A stretch of DNA of 64,000 bases from Sarcocystis neurona. Lineage: Eukaryota > Apicomplexa > Conoidasida > Eucoccidiorida > Sarcocystidae. Positions 1-14,300 of this stretch are shown piece after piece; position 1 is the stretch's first letter, and each line of letters begins with the position of its first letter. A program made the position numbers and the translations under genes. The notes beneath the pieces are model-generated. The model had not been told where the DNA came from. It saw only the letters and a list, made by a program, of their open reading frames with translations, and ran no database searches. The DNA lies in contig KL647302.1 in assembly GCA_000727475.1 (NCBI GenBank), positions 1,869,234 through 1,933,233 of the forward strand. Reading direction: 5' to 3'.

Positions 1-3000
1 AGCAGCGGTTGCATTTCCGCTTCCTCCTCTCTTCCGCTGCCTTCTTCTTACTACTTTTACCGTTGATAACGGCGTGCGATGGCTGCGGGAGACAGCCGGA
101 ACACGAGAACGTATTGCCACCAGCAGCAGCGGCAGCAACAACAACTGCACAGGTGCGACACACGCACCGCAGCAGCAACAGCGCGAAAAGAGGCCTTCCA
201 ACACTAGCAGAAAGCAGATCTGGCAGCCACACCGTCGGAAATTGCAGGCGGAAAACAGCAGCGCGTAACGCTTGCTCCTCTCTGTCGTACTGCTGCTGGG
301 GTCTGCTGCCGCTTGCTGCAGCAAAAGAGCATCATAGCACGTGTACAAAGAGGGGGGCCGGCGCAGCAGCTACGGGGCAACAAAAGAGGGAGGCGAAGAT
401 AGGCACCAGCACCCTCGCTGCAACACATTCCGGAGGAGACGAAGATACACTGGCCTCACGAGTGACACACTATGAAGCATAGGGGATGCAGGCAGCATCA
501 GCAGCAGCAGCCCAGATCAACGTAGAGTCACCGGTACACATGGCTGCAACACGCTGCAGCACCTTACTCCGGAGCTACGCGAGTGAAGAAGCCAGTAGCT
601 TACGGCAAACCCGTTGCCGTAGCAGAAGCAGAGTAGCACTCCCGCAAGGCAGCTGCACCAGAGCGCACGACTCGCACTAACAGTAGCAGCACAGGAGAAG
701 CAGCAGGCCCACGTCTACACCCGCCGTAACACGCAGCGCGAAACTGTAAGCAGTGCAGACTAGAAAACAGCACAGAGGCCGTTTTGCCCGGCTGCAGGGC
801 CAAACAGGCGGACACCGAGTGAAACCGCCTTGGAAGAGAGGGACGGTGTGACCTGCACTACGAGACACGACTTCACGTATAATCCTATACATGCACACAC
901 GGACTCTGAACTCACACACAACCATATATTAAAGGATGAAGGAACATGCGTTGACTCTGTACGACACAGGGGGACTACACAGATAGCAGCTGTGTACAAA
1001 GAGACACACACATGCGTGTGTTTCTACGCGGGGGTTTGTTTTCGCGCAACTAGTCGAGAAATGAGTAAAAACCACGCGCAGCCGTTCCCTCTCAGTTGAT
1101 CCTAGTCCGCAATCATACGTATGTATACGTACACGCCCACTTGCATACCCGCACTCACAAACGTAGGCGCTTCCGTACAGACATACATTCACGTACCCCC
1201 CACTTTGTCCTCAAGACATTCGTACACGACGGCGCGTTTATGGAGTAGCAGCAAAAGTAGGCTGCGCGTACGCGTTTCGGCACTGTTGCTGGTGCTACTG
1301 GTCTTCAGCTGTTCGCATTATTCTGTGCCTGGTCCTGCGCTGCTCTTGCTAAGGGGGCCTGCTCTCGATAGGGCTGCAGCACAGCGTGAGTGTCAGCCGC
1401 CACAGAAGACGAAGTAGGAAGACTTTCAGCTGGAGAGAACCTTCGTGTTTCTCCTGCCTCCTGTTACAGACCCCGTAGAATTTCGCGGCACACCAGCGCG
1501 CGGCACCCGGTACCGTGTGGAGACAGCAGATATCTCCGTTGCACACAGTACGCTACCGCCTGGAGCAGGCTGCGTTTAGACATACTATATATACAGCTGT
1601 AGACGGATGTGGTTCGTGTGTGTGCAGGGGGCGTGCACACCGCACACACATATTTCACAGGAAAACAAAGAGATCTCTGCCCACACGGGCAGCCGAATAC
1701 ACTCACACCGTGCTGCCACAGCAGCGAGACTACAACTTCAAAGCTGAAACGCAGTAAACAGCGTGCCGGTGGTACTTGTCTTGGTTGTACACTCCTTGTA
1801 GCCGCGTTGACGCTGTTGCTGTGCTGCGACAGCTCGGTGCGAGCAGATGAGCGCAGGGCAGCAAGACTGGCGTAGGAAAGGTGGAGGGTGCAACGGGCCC
1901 TAGGTCTTCTTTGGTTACAACCACCAAGAAGAAGAGCATCTGCAGCACAGCGGCAGCAGCAGAAACAGCGGCAGCACCCGCAGCTGCAACTGTAGCCGCT
2001 GCGGCAGTAGGGCTGGAGGGAGCACCTGCCCGCGCGTGGGGGCGCGCGCGGGCTGGCGGGTGCAAAAATAGTCCTCGTAGACGAAGAAACTCGAAGTCCA
2101 GCCGCTGGTGTTGCTGCAGCTGCTGCTGCTGCGCGTTGTCGCATTCTTCTTTGCTGCAGCGGCACCAGCAGCGGCTAATTTCTGCGAGTTTTCTGCCGCT
2201 CACCGCGCCAATTGTACGTACGCCTGCGCACTAGCTGCTGCTATGGGCGCGCTCGTGCTGGCAGCAGCGGGGAGGAGCGAGGAAAACAGTAGAAAAGAAG
2301 AATACGCAGAAGCAGCCGCAACAGTATCAGCAGCAGAGGCGGGAGAGGGAGAGCGAGTGAGCCTCTGCGTTATGCAGCGGTGAAAAATGCAACATACGGG
2401 TTGGTGGGGTGGGGAAACAACGGGACCAGCGCAACTGCAGCAGGAGGAGTGGTTGTATACGTGCAGCAGCACCAACAGCGCGTACACGGGCGCGAAGACA
2501 GCGGTAGCGGCAAAGGAGGAGGGCGCCGGCGCACGCTCACAAGCCTACCTCACCAGCAGCCACATCACCATAGAAACAGGAGCAGTACCTCAAAACGGAG
2601 CTGGAGAAGCACCACACGCGGCAGCAGCGACAGGGACCCGCCGTTGCAGCCGCAACACAGGGAGCATCAGGAACCAAGCAGACCACCGGCAGCACCGGCT
2701 TCCATGTAACACCGGCAGCTGCTGACATCAATGAGTGCGCACCACCGCACCAGCTGTGGCGAGGCTTACTTCTTGATTTTCACCGGCGCGAGGCAGGTAG
2801 TACACGCATCCTCCTCCTCACGACCGTGCTGGTCGTTCAAGTGCCCCGTAGTGCTCCTCCCTCCTGCACAACTATTCCGGGTTGCTGGTTGTCCTCGTCC
2901 TGGTGGTGCTCCTGCGTTGTCCCGTGCTTCTCTTGTAGCTGCTCACGTCGGGCTCTCCCGTTCTGCGCGTGCTGCGAGATTGTTCGTGGTACTGTGTGAT

Positions 3001-3435
3001 TGATCTCCCGCTACGAGTGGAGCCGGACCACCTGCAGCTGCTGCTGTACACATATAAGCCACCGGCAACGACGGCGGCTGCCCGGGAACGACTAGTTCGC
3101 ACACCGGCAGGTGTCGGACGTTGTACAGTGAAACTGTACATAAGCGCTGTGAAGGGCAGCCAGAAGAAGTGCGGTACTGTCCCTGCTGGCGTTGGAGGTG
3201 TTCTTCTTATTGTTGTGCTGCTTCTTCAGCGTTACAGGAAGCTGCCATCCAGCTCGTAGTTGTGCAGCATGACTTGCTGATGCTCATACGGATAGCATTA
3301 CTAAGATAGCATACCTAGTGATCGTGGTGCTAATCTTGCGTCTTGTGGTACGGCTGCAGGTACTGCTCATGTTTCTGCTGTTGCTGCTTCGACTACTACT
3401 GTTGCTTCGTTGCCACTGCTCCAGCGCCACTCAAA
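1..3435. other. left flank, GCA/GCT-rich low-complexity DNA, no confident gene
   Basis: This stretch holds long open frames on both strands. They are mostly produced by GCA/GCT/CAG triplet runs, densest at about 1.9-2.7 kb, which read as poly-Ala, poly-Gln, poly-Cys or poly-Leu depending on frame. A minus-strand frame at 2203-1730 has a Gln-rich then Ala-rich stretch of the kind that interrupts real proteins elsewhere in this window, so it could be part of an exon. The plus frame at 9-482 starts with TTG, not ATG. No conserved domain or convincing splice-linked exon series was found. Between about 0.8 and 1.65 kb the DNA is typical spacer with many ACGTGT/TACGTA-like tracts. Confidence 0.5.
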
Positions 3436-5193
3436 ATGGGAACTGAACCGGTGAGTTTACTGCGTATATTGGTCTACTTCGAGGCGACAGTGGTTGTTCG
3501 CGTTCTGAACCAGGTGCTGCCAATGTGTACACGAGTCGGACTCGCCCCTGCGCTATGAGACATTCGTGTACGTTGTTGATGCGGTCCATCTCTCCCAACA
3601 GCTGGATGCAGAGGGCCGCTGCGTCTATCACTCGGTGTACAGCTGGGAGAAGACAGAGAGGTTCGTTGCAGCCGCTGTGACACAGCGAGGCGGAAAAAGA
3701 CGCATAGTCACGTCAGTAAAAATTGACGTTGCTCTTTCCGTAACTTTCAGGTGGGAAAGTACCACCCAGAGGCCCGCACACTCAACTTGTATTCAACAGC
3801 ATTTGTTATTGTTAACAGATTACAGCTAGGTGGTCCCCGTTACGCGCATGATGCGCTAACAGGAAAGTGCAGCGTAGAAAGTAGCACAGGCAACATGTAC
3901 TCGGCCAGATGTGTTCTGTCATTAATATAAATCCCCGCCAGTGTACATCCTTAGTCGTCTGTTAAAACAGGTTAACACATGTGTCAACAGCGCATGTAAT
4001 TTTTCCGTATCTTGCGTCTCTTCCACAGTGCAGATGTTGAAGCGATTGATATGATTAGACGTGTCCTGGTGTATACACCTGAATCAAGAGTTCCTTCCCA
4101 AGCCCACGAACATATTATGCATATCCCTACGTGTGCAACTCTCTGCGCTTTGTATCGGTATCTTCTGTATGCACGTCATAACTGTATTGTGAGACAGGTG
4201 TGCCTTACAGCGTCGTGGAGCCGAAAGATCCACGGCTAATCTTTCACGTAGAGTATGTATGCGAGGACGTAGTTGCGTGTGTGTGTAAACTTGAGTGTGA
4301 GCCACACTAGGGTGTGTACAAGAACTATACATACGTACGCACGCATATATGATTCCGAATGTGTGAGACGAAACGACCAGCGGAGAGCATGCTGGTAATG
4401 GCGACAAGCTGGTCCCGTGATCAGCTCCCCTGCCGCGTTTTGAATGGCTTTCGACCGTCTCCGGCTAGTGGAGTTGCTTCAGTGCAGATATTGACGTTCT
4501 CGCTGCTGCGGCATCTTCATCGTGTCTGGGTCCTCCATTCGCTACAAGACACCATCAGAACAACCGCATACTCTGACTCCTACTCCTCCTGCGGCAACGA
4601 CCGCCGCTGGTTAGACTACCGCTGTAACAGCAACGGAGGGCACTGCCACACGTACTATTGCTGCTGTGCGCTTGCTGTTGCCGATGGTGGGGGACGGTGT
4701 GCCGTTTTCGAGGAGACGCTGTAATTTTACCTCAACGGCTTGCTCTGACAGTTCTCTCCTGGTGACACAGCTGGATTGCTTCAGATACGTGAAAATCCAA
4801 GTGGATGCAGCGCCTGGGCTTCTCTCGCGTCGCCACCCCACACGCACCTCCGGTCAGCCACCGTGAACACTCGTGTAGCATACAATATAGCTACTTTCGA
4901 TTTCCAGCATCCCTCAAGTCCACTAAACGAACGAAATTGCTTCCTGCTTATAGAGATGTATCTGGCCCGCGGAGCGTCACAAGGAAGCATTACAGAGAGG
5001 GAGGAGCGCCACTGGTAGATTGCTGTCAAAGTTAGAAACAACACTAGAGCCCCACGGGGGTGGTCCGGACGAAGGTAGTGCGGTCCGACCGACTTCAACC
5101 GCTGTCGGTGCTGATTCTGGACGACCCTGTCCGGAAGGACGAGCGTACCAACGATCAAGAGGCACCGTTGATCGTAAAATAGGCTCTGTCTGA
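3436..5193 (+). CDS. tentative multi-exon gene with a kinase-subdomain-XI-like exon
   Basis: Candidate exons, not a finished model. An ATG at 3436 is followed by a strong GTGAGT donor after 3450. An acceptor precedes 3602, and another after a pyrimidine run precedes 3751; both continue in phase 0. A very good acceptor precedes 4029. The exon from 4029 reads AIDMIRRVLVYTPESRV, which resembles subdomain XI of CMGC-type protein kinases (pattern AIDLL..ML.Y.P..R), including the invariant Arg. A strong acceptor before 4954 opens an 80-codon frame ending in TGA at 5191-5193. I found no glycine loop, HRD or DFG motif near by, so the kinase link rests on one short exon. It may be a remnant, a diverged kinase or chance. 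How the exons between 4029 and 4954 join is unresolved. Confidence 0.28.
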
Positions 5194-8100
5194 GCTAATG
5201 CCGGCAGGGAGATGAGAGCCCCTCTGCTCCGTCATTCTTCCCGCCCCACGGTTCTTGCGAATAGCCCCGTCCTCGTCGGAGTGGCTGCACCTCCTATGGC
5301 GGAGCGGCACTGCGAATTTTGGAACAAAGAACCAGTAGTACTGTTTTTATTGTACACAGTTAAAAGGATACCCTTCTTCTCAATTCACAGATCAATTTTA
5401 TATCCGCTGGAATAAAGTGCAACCGACTTCAATTGCGATGTTCCAGTAATGACGCCTGAACCGGGAAACGGACAACCTAGAAACTAAGGTGACTCACCAA
5501 AATGGTGTGCCCGATGCAACCTAGTGTTCCGTTTCAGAGGCGTGATCTGTCCGGAGTTACTGCTCGGAAAACTTTATTTGTAGTGAACTCCGTACTCGGC
5601 AGGAAGATTTCATGCGTGTAACAAAATGAGTCTTTGCACTTGAAAATCCGCGTGAGACTTGAGTTGATCTGCAGCAGACGCCCGTTTAGTGGACTCCAAC
5701 ACACGACGGACACGTGGAATAGACAGGGGCAACAGGAGCCGTAATCGAGACGAGTGACGTCCGGAGGATGGGCGGTCTGATATGTCTCTTGCGAAAGAAC
5801 GATGCACAGGCTTTCACCACTCATTTCAAAGCACTGGAGCAGTAAGCGTGGTGGTACGCGTACGAACTGTAGAAATTGTAACTAGCGTGGGAAGACCACG
5901 CCGCTGGAACTAGCGCCCGAGTGAAGATATACACGGTATCTACCGTGTAGATACCTCCGATAAACCACAGAATCTACTGTGGGTCGCAAATTGAGAGCCT
6001 CGCATATCTGTGTACAGGCGTACATTGTGTCGTGTCTGCAGATCAAGTGCAGCGTTGGGAAGCCTGTGACACGGCACGGAAATGGTTCAAGGGTTTGTGG
6101 GGTTGAGTGCGAAACCAGCGTACGGGTACAGCGTCGATTCTGTACAAATTAAGAGCTACGGTGTCACGCAGTCATGATGATTAACAAGCGGCACTTGTCT
6201 TGCACAAGCGTAAAGACTACTGATGTGAGTTAACACGAGTTAGACGCAATAGATTTGTGGGGTAGGAGCACGGGCGACCGTGCCGTTCTCGCCGTGGAAA
6301 TTTGACCGCATTTCACGAAGGTAGAAGCCTTCGTGAACAACAGTTTCGAATTCGCAACGCTAGTTTTTCGAATGTATGTCCTGTGGCGTGCGAAAAACGC
6401 GCCAGTCGCTTGCCTTTTGGAAGAAAGTGCAGGAAACATCCAAGTGACGGTTCACGTTCGGAGCCGTGTTCCCGCAGTTGTCGCACTCGTAAATTTATGA
6501 AGTTTTCGAAACCCACTGTCTCAAGCATGTCTGCCACGACAGTGTCGCAGAACGTTAGTAAGAGCGTCCCTGCACCAAGCAGCAATGCGACTACCATAAT
6601 TTGCACTAATATTGAAGATGTATGTTCGGAAACAAAAACTGCAAAAGGCCGCTGCTCCACAAGCAAAAGTAAGTTTGAGTTACAGTCTGCTTTGTGGTAA
6701 CCGCTTGGCACGCCGTCAACTTTTTGACCAGCGCGAGCGCACTCCGTGGGTGCCACGGGCATTCACGCATCATGGAGAAGTAGAACGGGCAGGTAGGTCA
6801 ACGGGAGGCAAGCAGGAGGAAGAGGAAGACGACGACGACGACAATCGGAGCGAACGGGAGAGGAGAGAACTGCGGCGGCGTCACCTGTGGAGGGAAGGGT
6901 GTTCAAGTGCATTGTGTTGGTTTTCCTAGGGAGGAGTACGTTCAGGAGAATTCTCTTGCTGCTTTTACCAAGAATCTCACCTCAAAATAGGTTAGAATTC
7001 CGAATGAAGCTGACAGCGCGTGGTGTAAACATCTGCCACCGGCACGCGACAGATCAGAAACAAGCATTTGTCTTTCTGCGAAGCCGATTTCTCCCCCTTT
7101 CGCTTCACAATGAATGCTTCCCGTCTACACGCGTATGCAGCTAGGGCGCTGTTCGTACCACCCCCGGTTCGCCACGACCTCGCTGGTCCTCCAACATGAG
7201 GGTGTGCGGACGAAGTCGAGTCATTGATCGAAGTCAGAAAGTAGAGCAAACACTCGCCCAGAGACATGATCCTTGGCTGCAGGCTGGTGCACTCTGAAGG
7301 AGACGTGGCAAACGGCCTCAATCTCGGTACTTGTCGACAAAATACTGGTGAAAATTTTACCGAAGACGCTGGAATTGTTCCAGTTTGGAATATGTACACC
7401 GGAGAAAGCAGCTGAGTGCACCGCCCTTGTCTTCGTGGCGTGCCTACAGTCGAACAGTCCCAACACACGAGGAGGACACGGAACACAAAATGATGTCAAG
7501 TGCGTTAGCACTTATTCGAAACTGGCTACAGTTGAGAAATTCGAGATCCCTTACATAGGAGGAATATATGGACTTGTCGGGGTACTTGTAACAGGTGCAA
7601 TGCGTTTTCCTCTGCCAATCAGACCGCATTACCCCAAGGCACGACACTTCTCAGCACGTAAAGCGATGTCACGGTGTCTGATTTAATGTGAAAATCCACG
7701 TTCGCTCCCAATTACCATTGTCTGAGGCCCAAATTAATACTGTAGCGTCACACGAGCAGCACTATCTAGTGGGCTGGCCTGCGACCGACAAACATTGCAG
7801 TACGAAACGACAGGACATTCCATCACCCGCCAAAATGCTTGACATCGAGGGATGTCAATCCACAACGGTGTGCGAACGTTGTATGCGCAACGTTCCGCGT
7901 GGACAATCGAGAGAAGAGAGCAAAATCGTGTGCTACGCTGAGACGATCCCAAAAGAACACTCGGCTACGATTCAGCCATATTCCACAGCGAGAAATACGC
8001 GTTCACTCGTAATCCGCCCCTACTAATTTCTTGCATCAAGTAGCTCTCCGTACAAACCATTCATGCTACGTCTACATGCCAGACCACGTGAATCCTACAA

Positions 8101-11100
8101 CATCCCGACAGCGAAAGAACTGCCTCACTCTTTCCCTTCAACACACCACAATGCCTACCAACGCTGCGAGGAGTGTAGGTATTGAGTGGCACTCTCCATA
8201 GAGGTTATGATTACCACCAAGTTTACGGCTACAATTAATGCGTCTAGTGCGCTTCCAGAAGCGACGACTTTTTTAGAAAGCCGTAACACGAGCGAGACAA
8301 CGCGCTTGCAGTTCTTCCCGTATCATGGGCTTTCAATGTCGCTCTTCGATGAATGCACAAAGGCCGACCCCTGTTGGCACAATTATGTGGACATCAGGAG
8401 GAATCGCACGAGTGGGCAGACCCCAGGAGGAAGAGCAGGAGACGGGGGAAGAGGAAGGAGATGGTAAGGTGATGGGTAAGGGGAAGCCGGTGGCATTGGG
8501 GGATGTACAAGACGTCGTATTGGCGCCACTCGTGCAGAAGTCTCAGGCACAGGAGCTTTGTTACTCGGTGTCCTCGGGCCATGTGAAGCCTTACACGGTT
8601 TCCACGACCTGGTTCATACTGGCTCGAAAACCGACCGGCCACAACAAATGTAATTACAAGCAGACACGTGTTAGGAAAAAAGCCACTCCCTCTCCGTACA
8701 TCCTAATTGTTTGTGGTAGTAGATATCAAGGGGTTTGCACTAAGCACTGCCCCAATTTTATGCTGATACAATACGTCGCTGCCGAGAGTTTTTGTTGCGG
8801 AGGGTCATCGGGGGGTCGCAGTGATCTTCACGAGGTTCGTCCTTGCTGTAGGGCTAGCGTGAGATCCTTCGAGACGATGATCGTCACACTAGATACGTGT
8901 GTACATGTTCATAGATGCGGGGAGTAACGGTGTCATACATCGAATTAAAGGGACGCACAGACGTATTTTTGTGATCTGCTGATCTACTGAGGCGGGCGTG
9001 GACGATGGGAGTGGAGAACCGACTTTCCCTTTCCCTTTACGTTCAAGCTGGTCTACAGTCTTGCCATCAGATGTAGTCTGCCGGAGATGTGGAGGGCAAG
9101 GTCTCATACTTAAAGTCACCTAAATCATCTCAATGATGTGCGGCTCAGGGAAAAGCTACACAGGGGGCGACGGCTATCATCAGACGTGTGGACTTCTACA
9201 ACCAGAGGTGTTACAAAGATAAACGCATCGTCTAAACGGTGCCCTCCGGAGTTCAGCATAGTGCTGCAGGGGGAAAACGCAAGTAGAAGGCAAAATAGAT
9301 TGGTGTTGCCACGGAAGGTCTAGCACGAGGAATTCTGCGTCCCTCTTGAAAGAGGTCAAATGCTTCGCGGAGTGGTACGACAGTAGGAAGGCGTATTCTG
9401 AAGAAGGCGCTTCTTCGCTGCAACCGGCTAGACCGAACGGATATGGCACTTCCACTGCCCGCCACGTGTAGATAAAGGTTCCCGAGCCCATCAGCATATA
9501 TAAAAATCTCCCCCAGGTTACACGCTGGAACTAGACGGTAATCGGCCCACCCCATAGGGGTGCAGTTACGTTGAGACGGCATCTTTCTGAGGTCAACGAA
9601 CATGGACAGAAGGACCAGGTATCACAGAACGAGAACTTGGTACGCAGCCGGAGACTATGGACTAATGACTTGTATACACCTGTTGAACGGCTCGAAATTA
9701 AGCTGCTTTTGATGGTGCCGCGAAGTCACGCACTCTCTTAACTCCCGCCGGCCAAATATGCAGTGAACTTTTGGAACGCCTGCCGTTTCAGCGGTGGAGT
9801 TTTTACCAGGCACACCTGAATGAGCAGTAACTTTTAAAACTAGTCTTGACAGTAATCACTTTTCCCCATGACCGTACAATTACTGGCTTCCTTCGTGTGT
9901 ACATCTGCTCTGCTTCAATCGCTCGATGCTTTACTTGCTTTTCTCCCATTGCCAGCCTGAACACTGTTCTGCTGCGTGTGCGGATACGCTTTTTACTGGC
10001 AGTCGGACACGCTCTGCTCAGGGTGTCTCTTGCTACGGTAGCAGGACAGCATTACACGTCATAGCTTTGAGCTTTGCAGGTGTTGAGGCTCTTACTTGTG
10101 CAAGTCGACTCCAACAACGGTGTTCTTCGGACCGAGAGGGTCCCTGGTGCACGTGGGCAGTTGTGCACCCGTTCACTGTTTGTGGCAAACACATGGAGTC
10201 GACTGTCGAACGGAACTACACCAGTTGTTTCAGTATTGGCATACGTTACTAAGTGCTTGTGAACTTCATTGCGTGGGGTTTTGTATGAAGCAACCTTCAT
10301 ACAGACACGTTTTCATACAACCTTACGTGTGTGCAATTTCCAAAAGCGTGTAACATTGATCGGTGTAGCCTCATAGCAGACTACTGCTGTGGGTGTACGT
10401 ACATCGCGAGAGTCCGAAAAAGACTGGTCCTACAGCTCTGAGGATCTGGCTAAATGCGTGCTCATACGGAAAAGGTTACCAGAAACAACTGTCTTCCGTA
10501 GCACACTGTCTGCGTTCCGAATAAATATTACGAAGCAGGTGTTGTGCAGGAGGCAACACCGCGAAATACCTTCCCGTTGTGCGGGAAACATTAACACAAA
10601 ACCGTACGGAGGAGTAGGTTGGCAGTCCGGTGAAGCACAAGACGATGTTCCGAACACTCGTGACGTCTCATTTCAGTGCAGGTCTTCTAAAGCGTATTCT
10701 CTTTCTAAAGGCTTTTAATAACACTCAACACTGCCGCGCTCGAGCGAGTGCTTGTTAATTGTGTACGCGTGCGGCAAGACACTTTACAAAAAACACTTTA
10801 CCGAGAGGTCTCCCGCAGCTTCGTTTTTTTAAGGAATTCGTCACACGACTTCCTCTATAGTACTACAAGACATGGACTATCAAGAAAACTTTCGCTCTCA
10901 GGTTCCTCCGGAACTTTTTCGGCACTATTCCGCTAGAAACGCGGTCTCCCGCGTCAGCCTCTTCACCAAAAATATGCATGAAACAACGCGCACCGTTACG
11001 TACGTGAAATTCTGTTCTACAAAAGGAGTTTATTAATCCAGACGGACTTCCACACACACTGGGAGCGCAGTCCTTCTGCAGGACCGACGTCACTACCAAG

Positions 11101-11336
11101 ATGCATCCTTCAACAACCCGCGCGCATGTGCTCCTGCAGACTCCATTTCTGGATCCACGTAAATCGCATTCCCGCTTTCGCCTTTTACACAGCCGTATGC
11201 TCGACAGCAAAGCCCATCGCTTTCCCACAAATCCACCGCCAACTGCAGACCTCCCTACTGGTATTTCACGCGATCGCGTTTGCTCCGCGTCTTTACACGA
11301 ACTACGCGCCTGATAACCATCTAAAAGAACAGAAAA
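5194..11336. other. intergenic stretch, no confident gene
   Basis: About 6 kb without a recognisable gene. Several frames of 70-165 codons overlap on both strands, for example 6762-6313 minus (with a hydrophobic segment) against 6302-6700 plus (Ser/Thr-rich, ending near a GTAAGT at 6671), and 7486-6992 minus against 7273-7686 plus. Opposing frames look equally plausible and none matches a family I know, so I call none of them. This is also the 3' flank of UTP12, whose stop is at 11337-11339. Confidence 0.45.
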
Positions 11337-14300
11337 TCAACCGCGAGTTCTTCCGCGAAAGGCGTTGTCGGTGTGCCCCGCGAGATTGAACGAAACACGT
11401 TCCTGTTCAAGATGCCGCTCGAAAAATGCACAAGCTGCGCTGTTGAAGCGCAGGCGCTCCTGCGAAAATGGAACAGGCATGACTACACGGAGAGCGTCCG
11501 TAGAGAATGGTTTCTCGAATACTGGCAAACACTGGAATTTTTGTGATGAAGTTTCCCCCGCATCCACACTCGTACACTCATTTGCCCACACCTATGTACG
11601 CACACGTACACCAACGGGTGTACGTAGACGCCTACTTCGTCGCGTGAGCTGAGAGGAAACACGTAAAGCTTCTACCCGTGCAAACGTGCATGTTCGACGA
11701 GATTTGTATTACAATACATTGGATCAGACGTGTATTACAGAACATTTCCACAAAATCATGCACCCCACACAAGTAAGACGCCTTCGTGCAAAAGCCATAC
11801 AAAGCAGATGGTTCCTTTCGATATCAGCGTGTTCATCGTAGCAGCAATCCTCTCGACACGAACGTGTTCATCGTACCAGCCGCCTTCTTGATACCAGTGT
11901 GTTCCACCCAACCAACTCCTACCACTCCACTTGAAACACACAATACACAATCTTTGCAACGAAGTGATTGTGGAGCATATTTCCCACAGTTTAGAAGTCA
12001 ATGCAGTTCGAACATTTCGTACACAGCAGCAAAAACGGAAATGCAGAACAATATCTTTTTGAGTACAAGGGCGTGCGCGCGTGTACACCGTAACAACGCA
12101 GTGGCGGCGCTTGACAACGTTGGTCCAGATGCTTGCAGCTAAGGAAGAATTTCTTCTCGGGGCGAAATTGGGTGCCCTTCATACGCAACTACCACTAATG
12201 TACGAGCTCCAAGCGCCGAATCGGAGTCTAACGTGGTCGGCGAAGGCCTATGAAACTGGAGTACACTTGCATGGACCCAGCGGCGTTTGCCGCTAAAACA
12301 CCTGATGGGGGCGTTGGGGTCTATATCTTTGTGTGCGCACCTGACACACAGTCCTCCGGTACAAAACATACCCTACGGACAGCGTGAACGAGGTCGACGG
12401 CTGCGATACACAGGCGATACCAACTGAACTTCCTTTTAGGCACAACATAGTAAATACGCGTAAGAAAATTGACAACTTTGCTTCGGGAGGCCGTGTAAAC
12501 ATATCCGTCGGTGGGCACACAGGTCACTGTACGTGTACGTATAAACACAAGCACGTGTAGGTGAATATCGGTGACTTAAACAGTGCACATCTTACCCTTT
12601 CCTGCAAAAGTAGCGGACGTAAGCAGGACCGCAGACTGGCCAGGAGAGGGCGAAGATTTGGTGACGCCAAGAAGACTCTACAGGCAAAGAAAATTCAACC
12701 GACACAACATTCACAGCATTGTGTGCAACGTCCGGTACGCGCGTAAACACACATCCTCGCTGAGTTCGTAGCTGTGAATCTCGATTTGGGCGTCCCACGT
12801 TCCACCATGGCGGAAGATTCAAAAAACGCTTACACAGTCGAAACAAACTCCCTACATCACTCCCTTGTGAAAACTACACGAGCGCCACATACAGTTGTGT
12901 GCTAGACAGGCTGCACCACCAAACGTAATGATACACTGTTGTCATACTCGAATTATTCTGCCAGTTGACAAAATAGTGTCTGGCACGTGTGCTAATTCTA
13001 AACCTCACTCGTGTCGACAGTTTCTCCCGAGCCTCGCAATCCGGGACTGTCAGCAGCAACTGCATAGGCTGGCAGTTTCCCCTGGTATCAATAACAAAGT
13101 AAAAACCTTGCGCACGATCCGCAGCGAGAATCTGCCCATGCGCATCCACCTCCGTGCCCAGAAAATTCAACCACCCGTCTTGTCGCTTAGACGAATACGC
13201 CCATCCCCAGGCATATGCGTATCCTACGCAGTCACGATGGGTTCCTCACACGATACCCAAATGCCTTTCAAAGACACCACCACCATCCCCCCGCTGATCA
13301 ACCACCAGGCACTTCGTGTAGCAGTGCAGAGTTCTGTTTAAGGAAAATTGCATACGAGAATAGAACGCACTTGCATAGGAAACTAGCGCTCTGCGGCGCA
13401 GTATGCGATCTTCTTCTGTGTGCCGCTGCTGCCCCATTTTCAACATCAATGCGGCGCCTGCGGCTGCAATATTTCTCTACATTTACATATACGTACGCGT
13501 GTGTGCCACTTACGTACTCATAGCTTGGATCGAGCTCGTAGCTACGAACTTGCAATCAAACGTGGGACGGTTTCCTTACCATTCAGCTAGTATATGTATC
13601 GAGTGCTGGTAGTGTGTCCGCTACGTATATATATAGCTCTTCAGATGAAACACCGTGGCCACATGCAGCAAAAAGGACGCAACAGAGCCACACACATGCA
13701 CGAATACATATGTACACAAACATATATGTTATACACTTATACATACAAATATGTTGGCGCAAGTGTATACATACACATCTGGCCGCCACGCATGTACACA
13801 TCCTCAATCCCTTTTTCCACGTATACCTAGAGGCTAAAAAACGTGTGCTTTTCCGGTTTGTGTGTGCGTGTGTACAAACGCGATAGGCAGGTAAAAGCAT
13901 ACGTGCTCCTAGATTCACGTTTACGCGGACACGTGGGAAACTCAGCATGCCTCCTACTTACTTGAAATGGAGCTGCACAACAATGATGGCGACGCGTGCT
14001 GCCGTTTCCACAGGACAGAGAAAAACCTGCAGATTATCTGTTGACTGTCCTGGATCTGTTTCTTCTCCTTTGTCGGCTGCTTGATCGTGCTTATTCACCC
14101 CAACACGGGCAGAAGAAGCAGGCGCTCTGCTTTTGTTACACGCTTGCCGCTGGGACGCGTCAGCCGCGGCAGCAGCTTCCAGCACACGTCGGTTCTCCTG
14201 CTGTTGCTCCTGCTGTGCTGCTGTAGAGAGCGTGCCATACGTGCGGAGGTGGGCGACAATAAACGCTAGCAACTGCGACAGCAGGAGTGGCACAGCACGG

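Noticed and set aside
6302..7686. Overlapping frames on both strands (Ser/Thr-rich plus frame, membrane-like minus frame, 137-codon plus frame)
   Set aside because: All three frames of one strand and the opposite strand look equally protein-like. With no family match there is no basis to choose.
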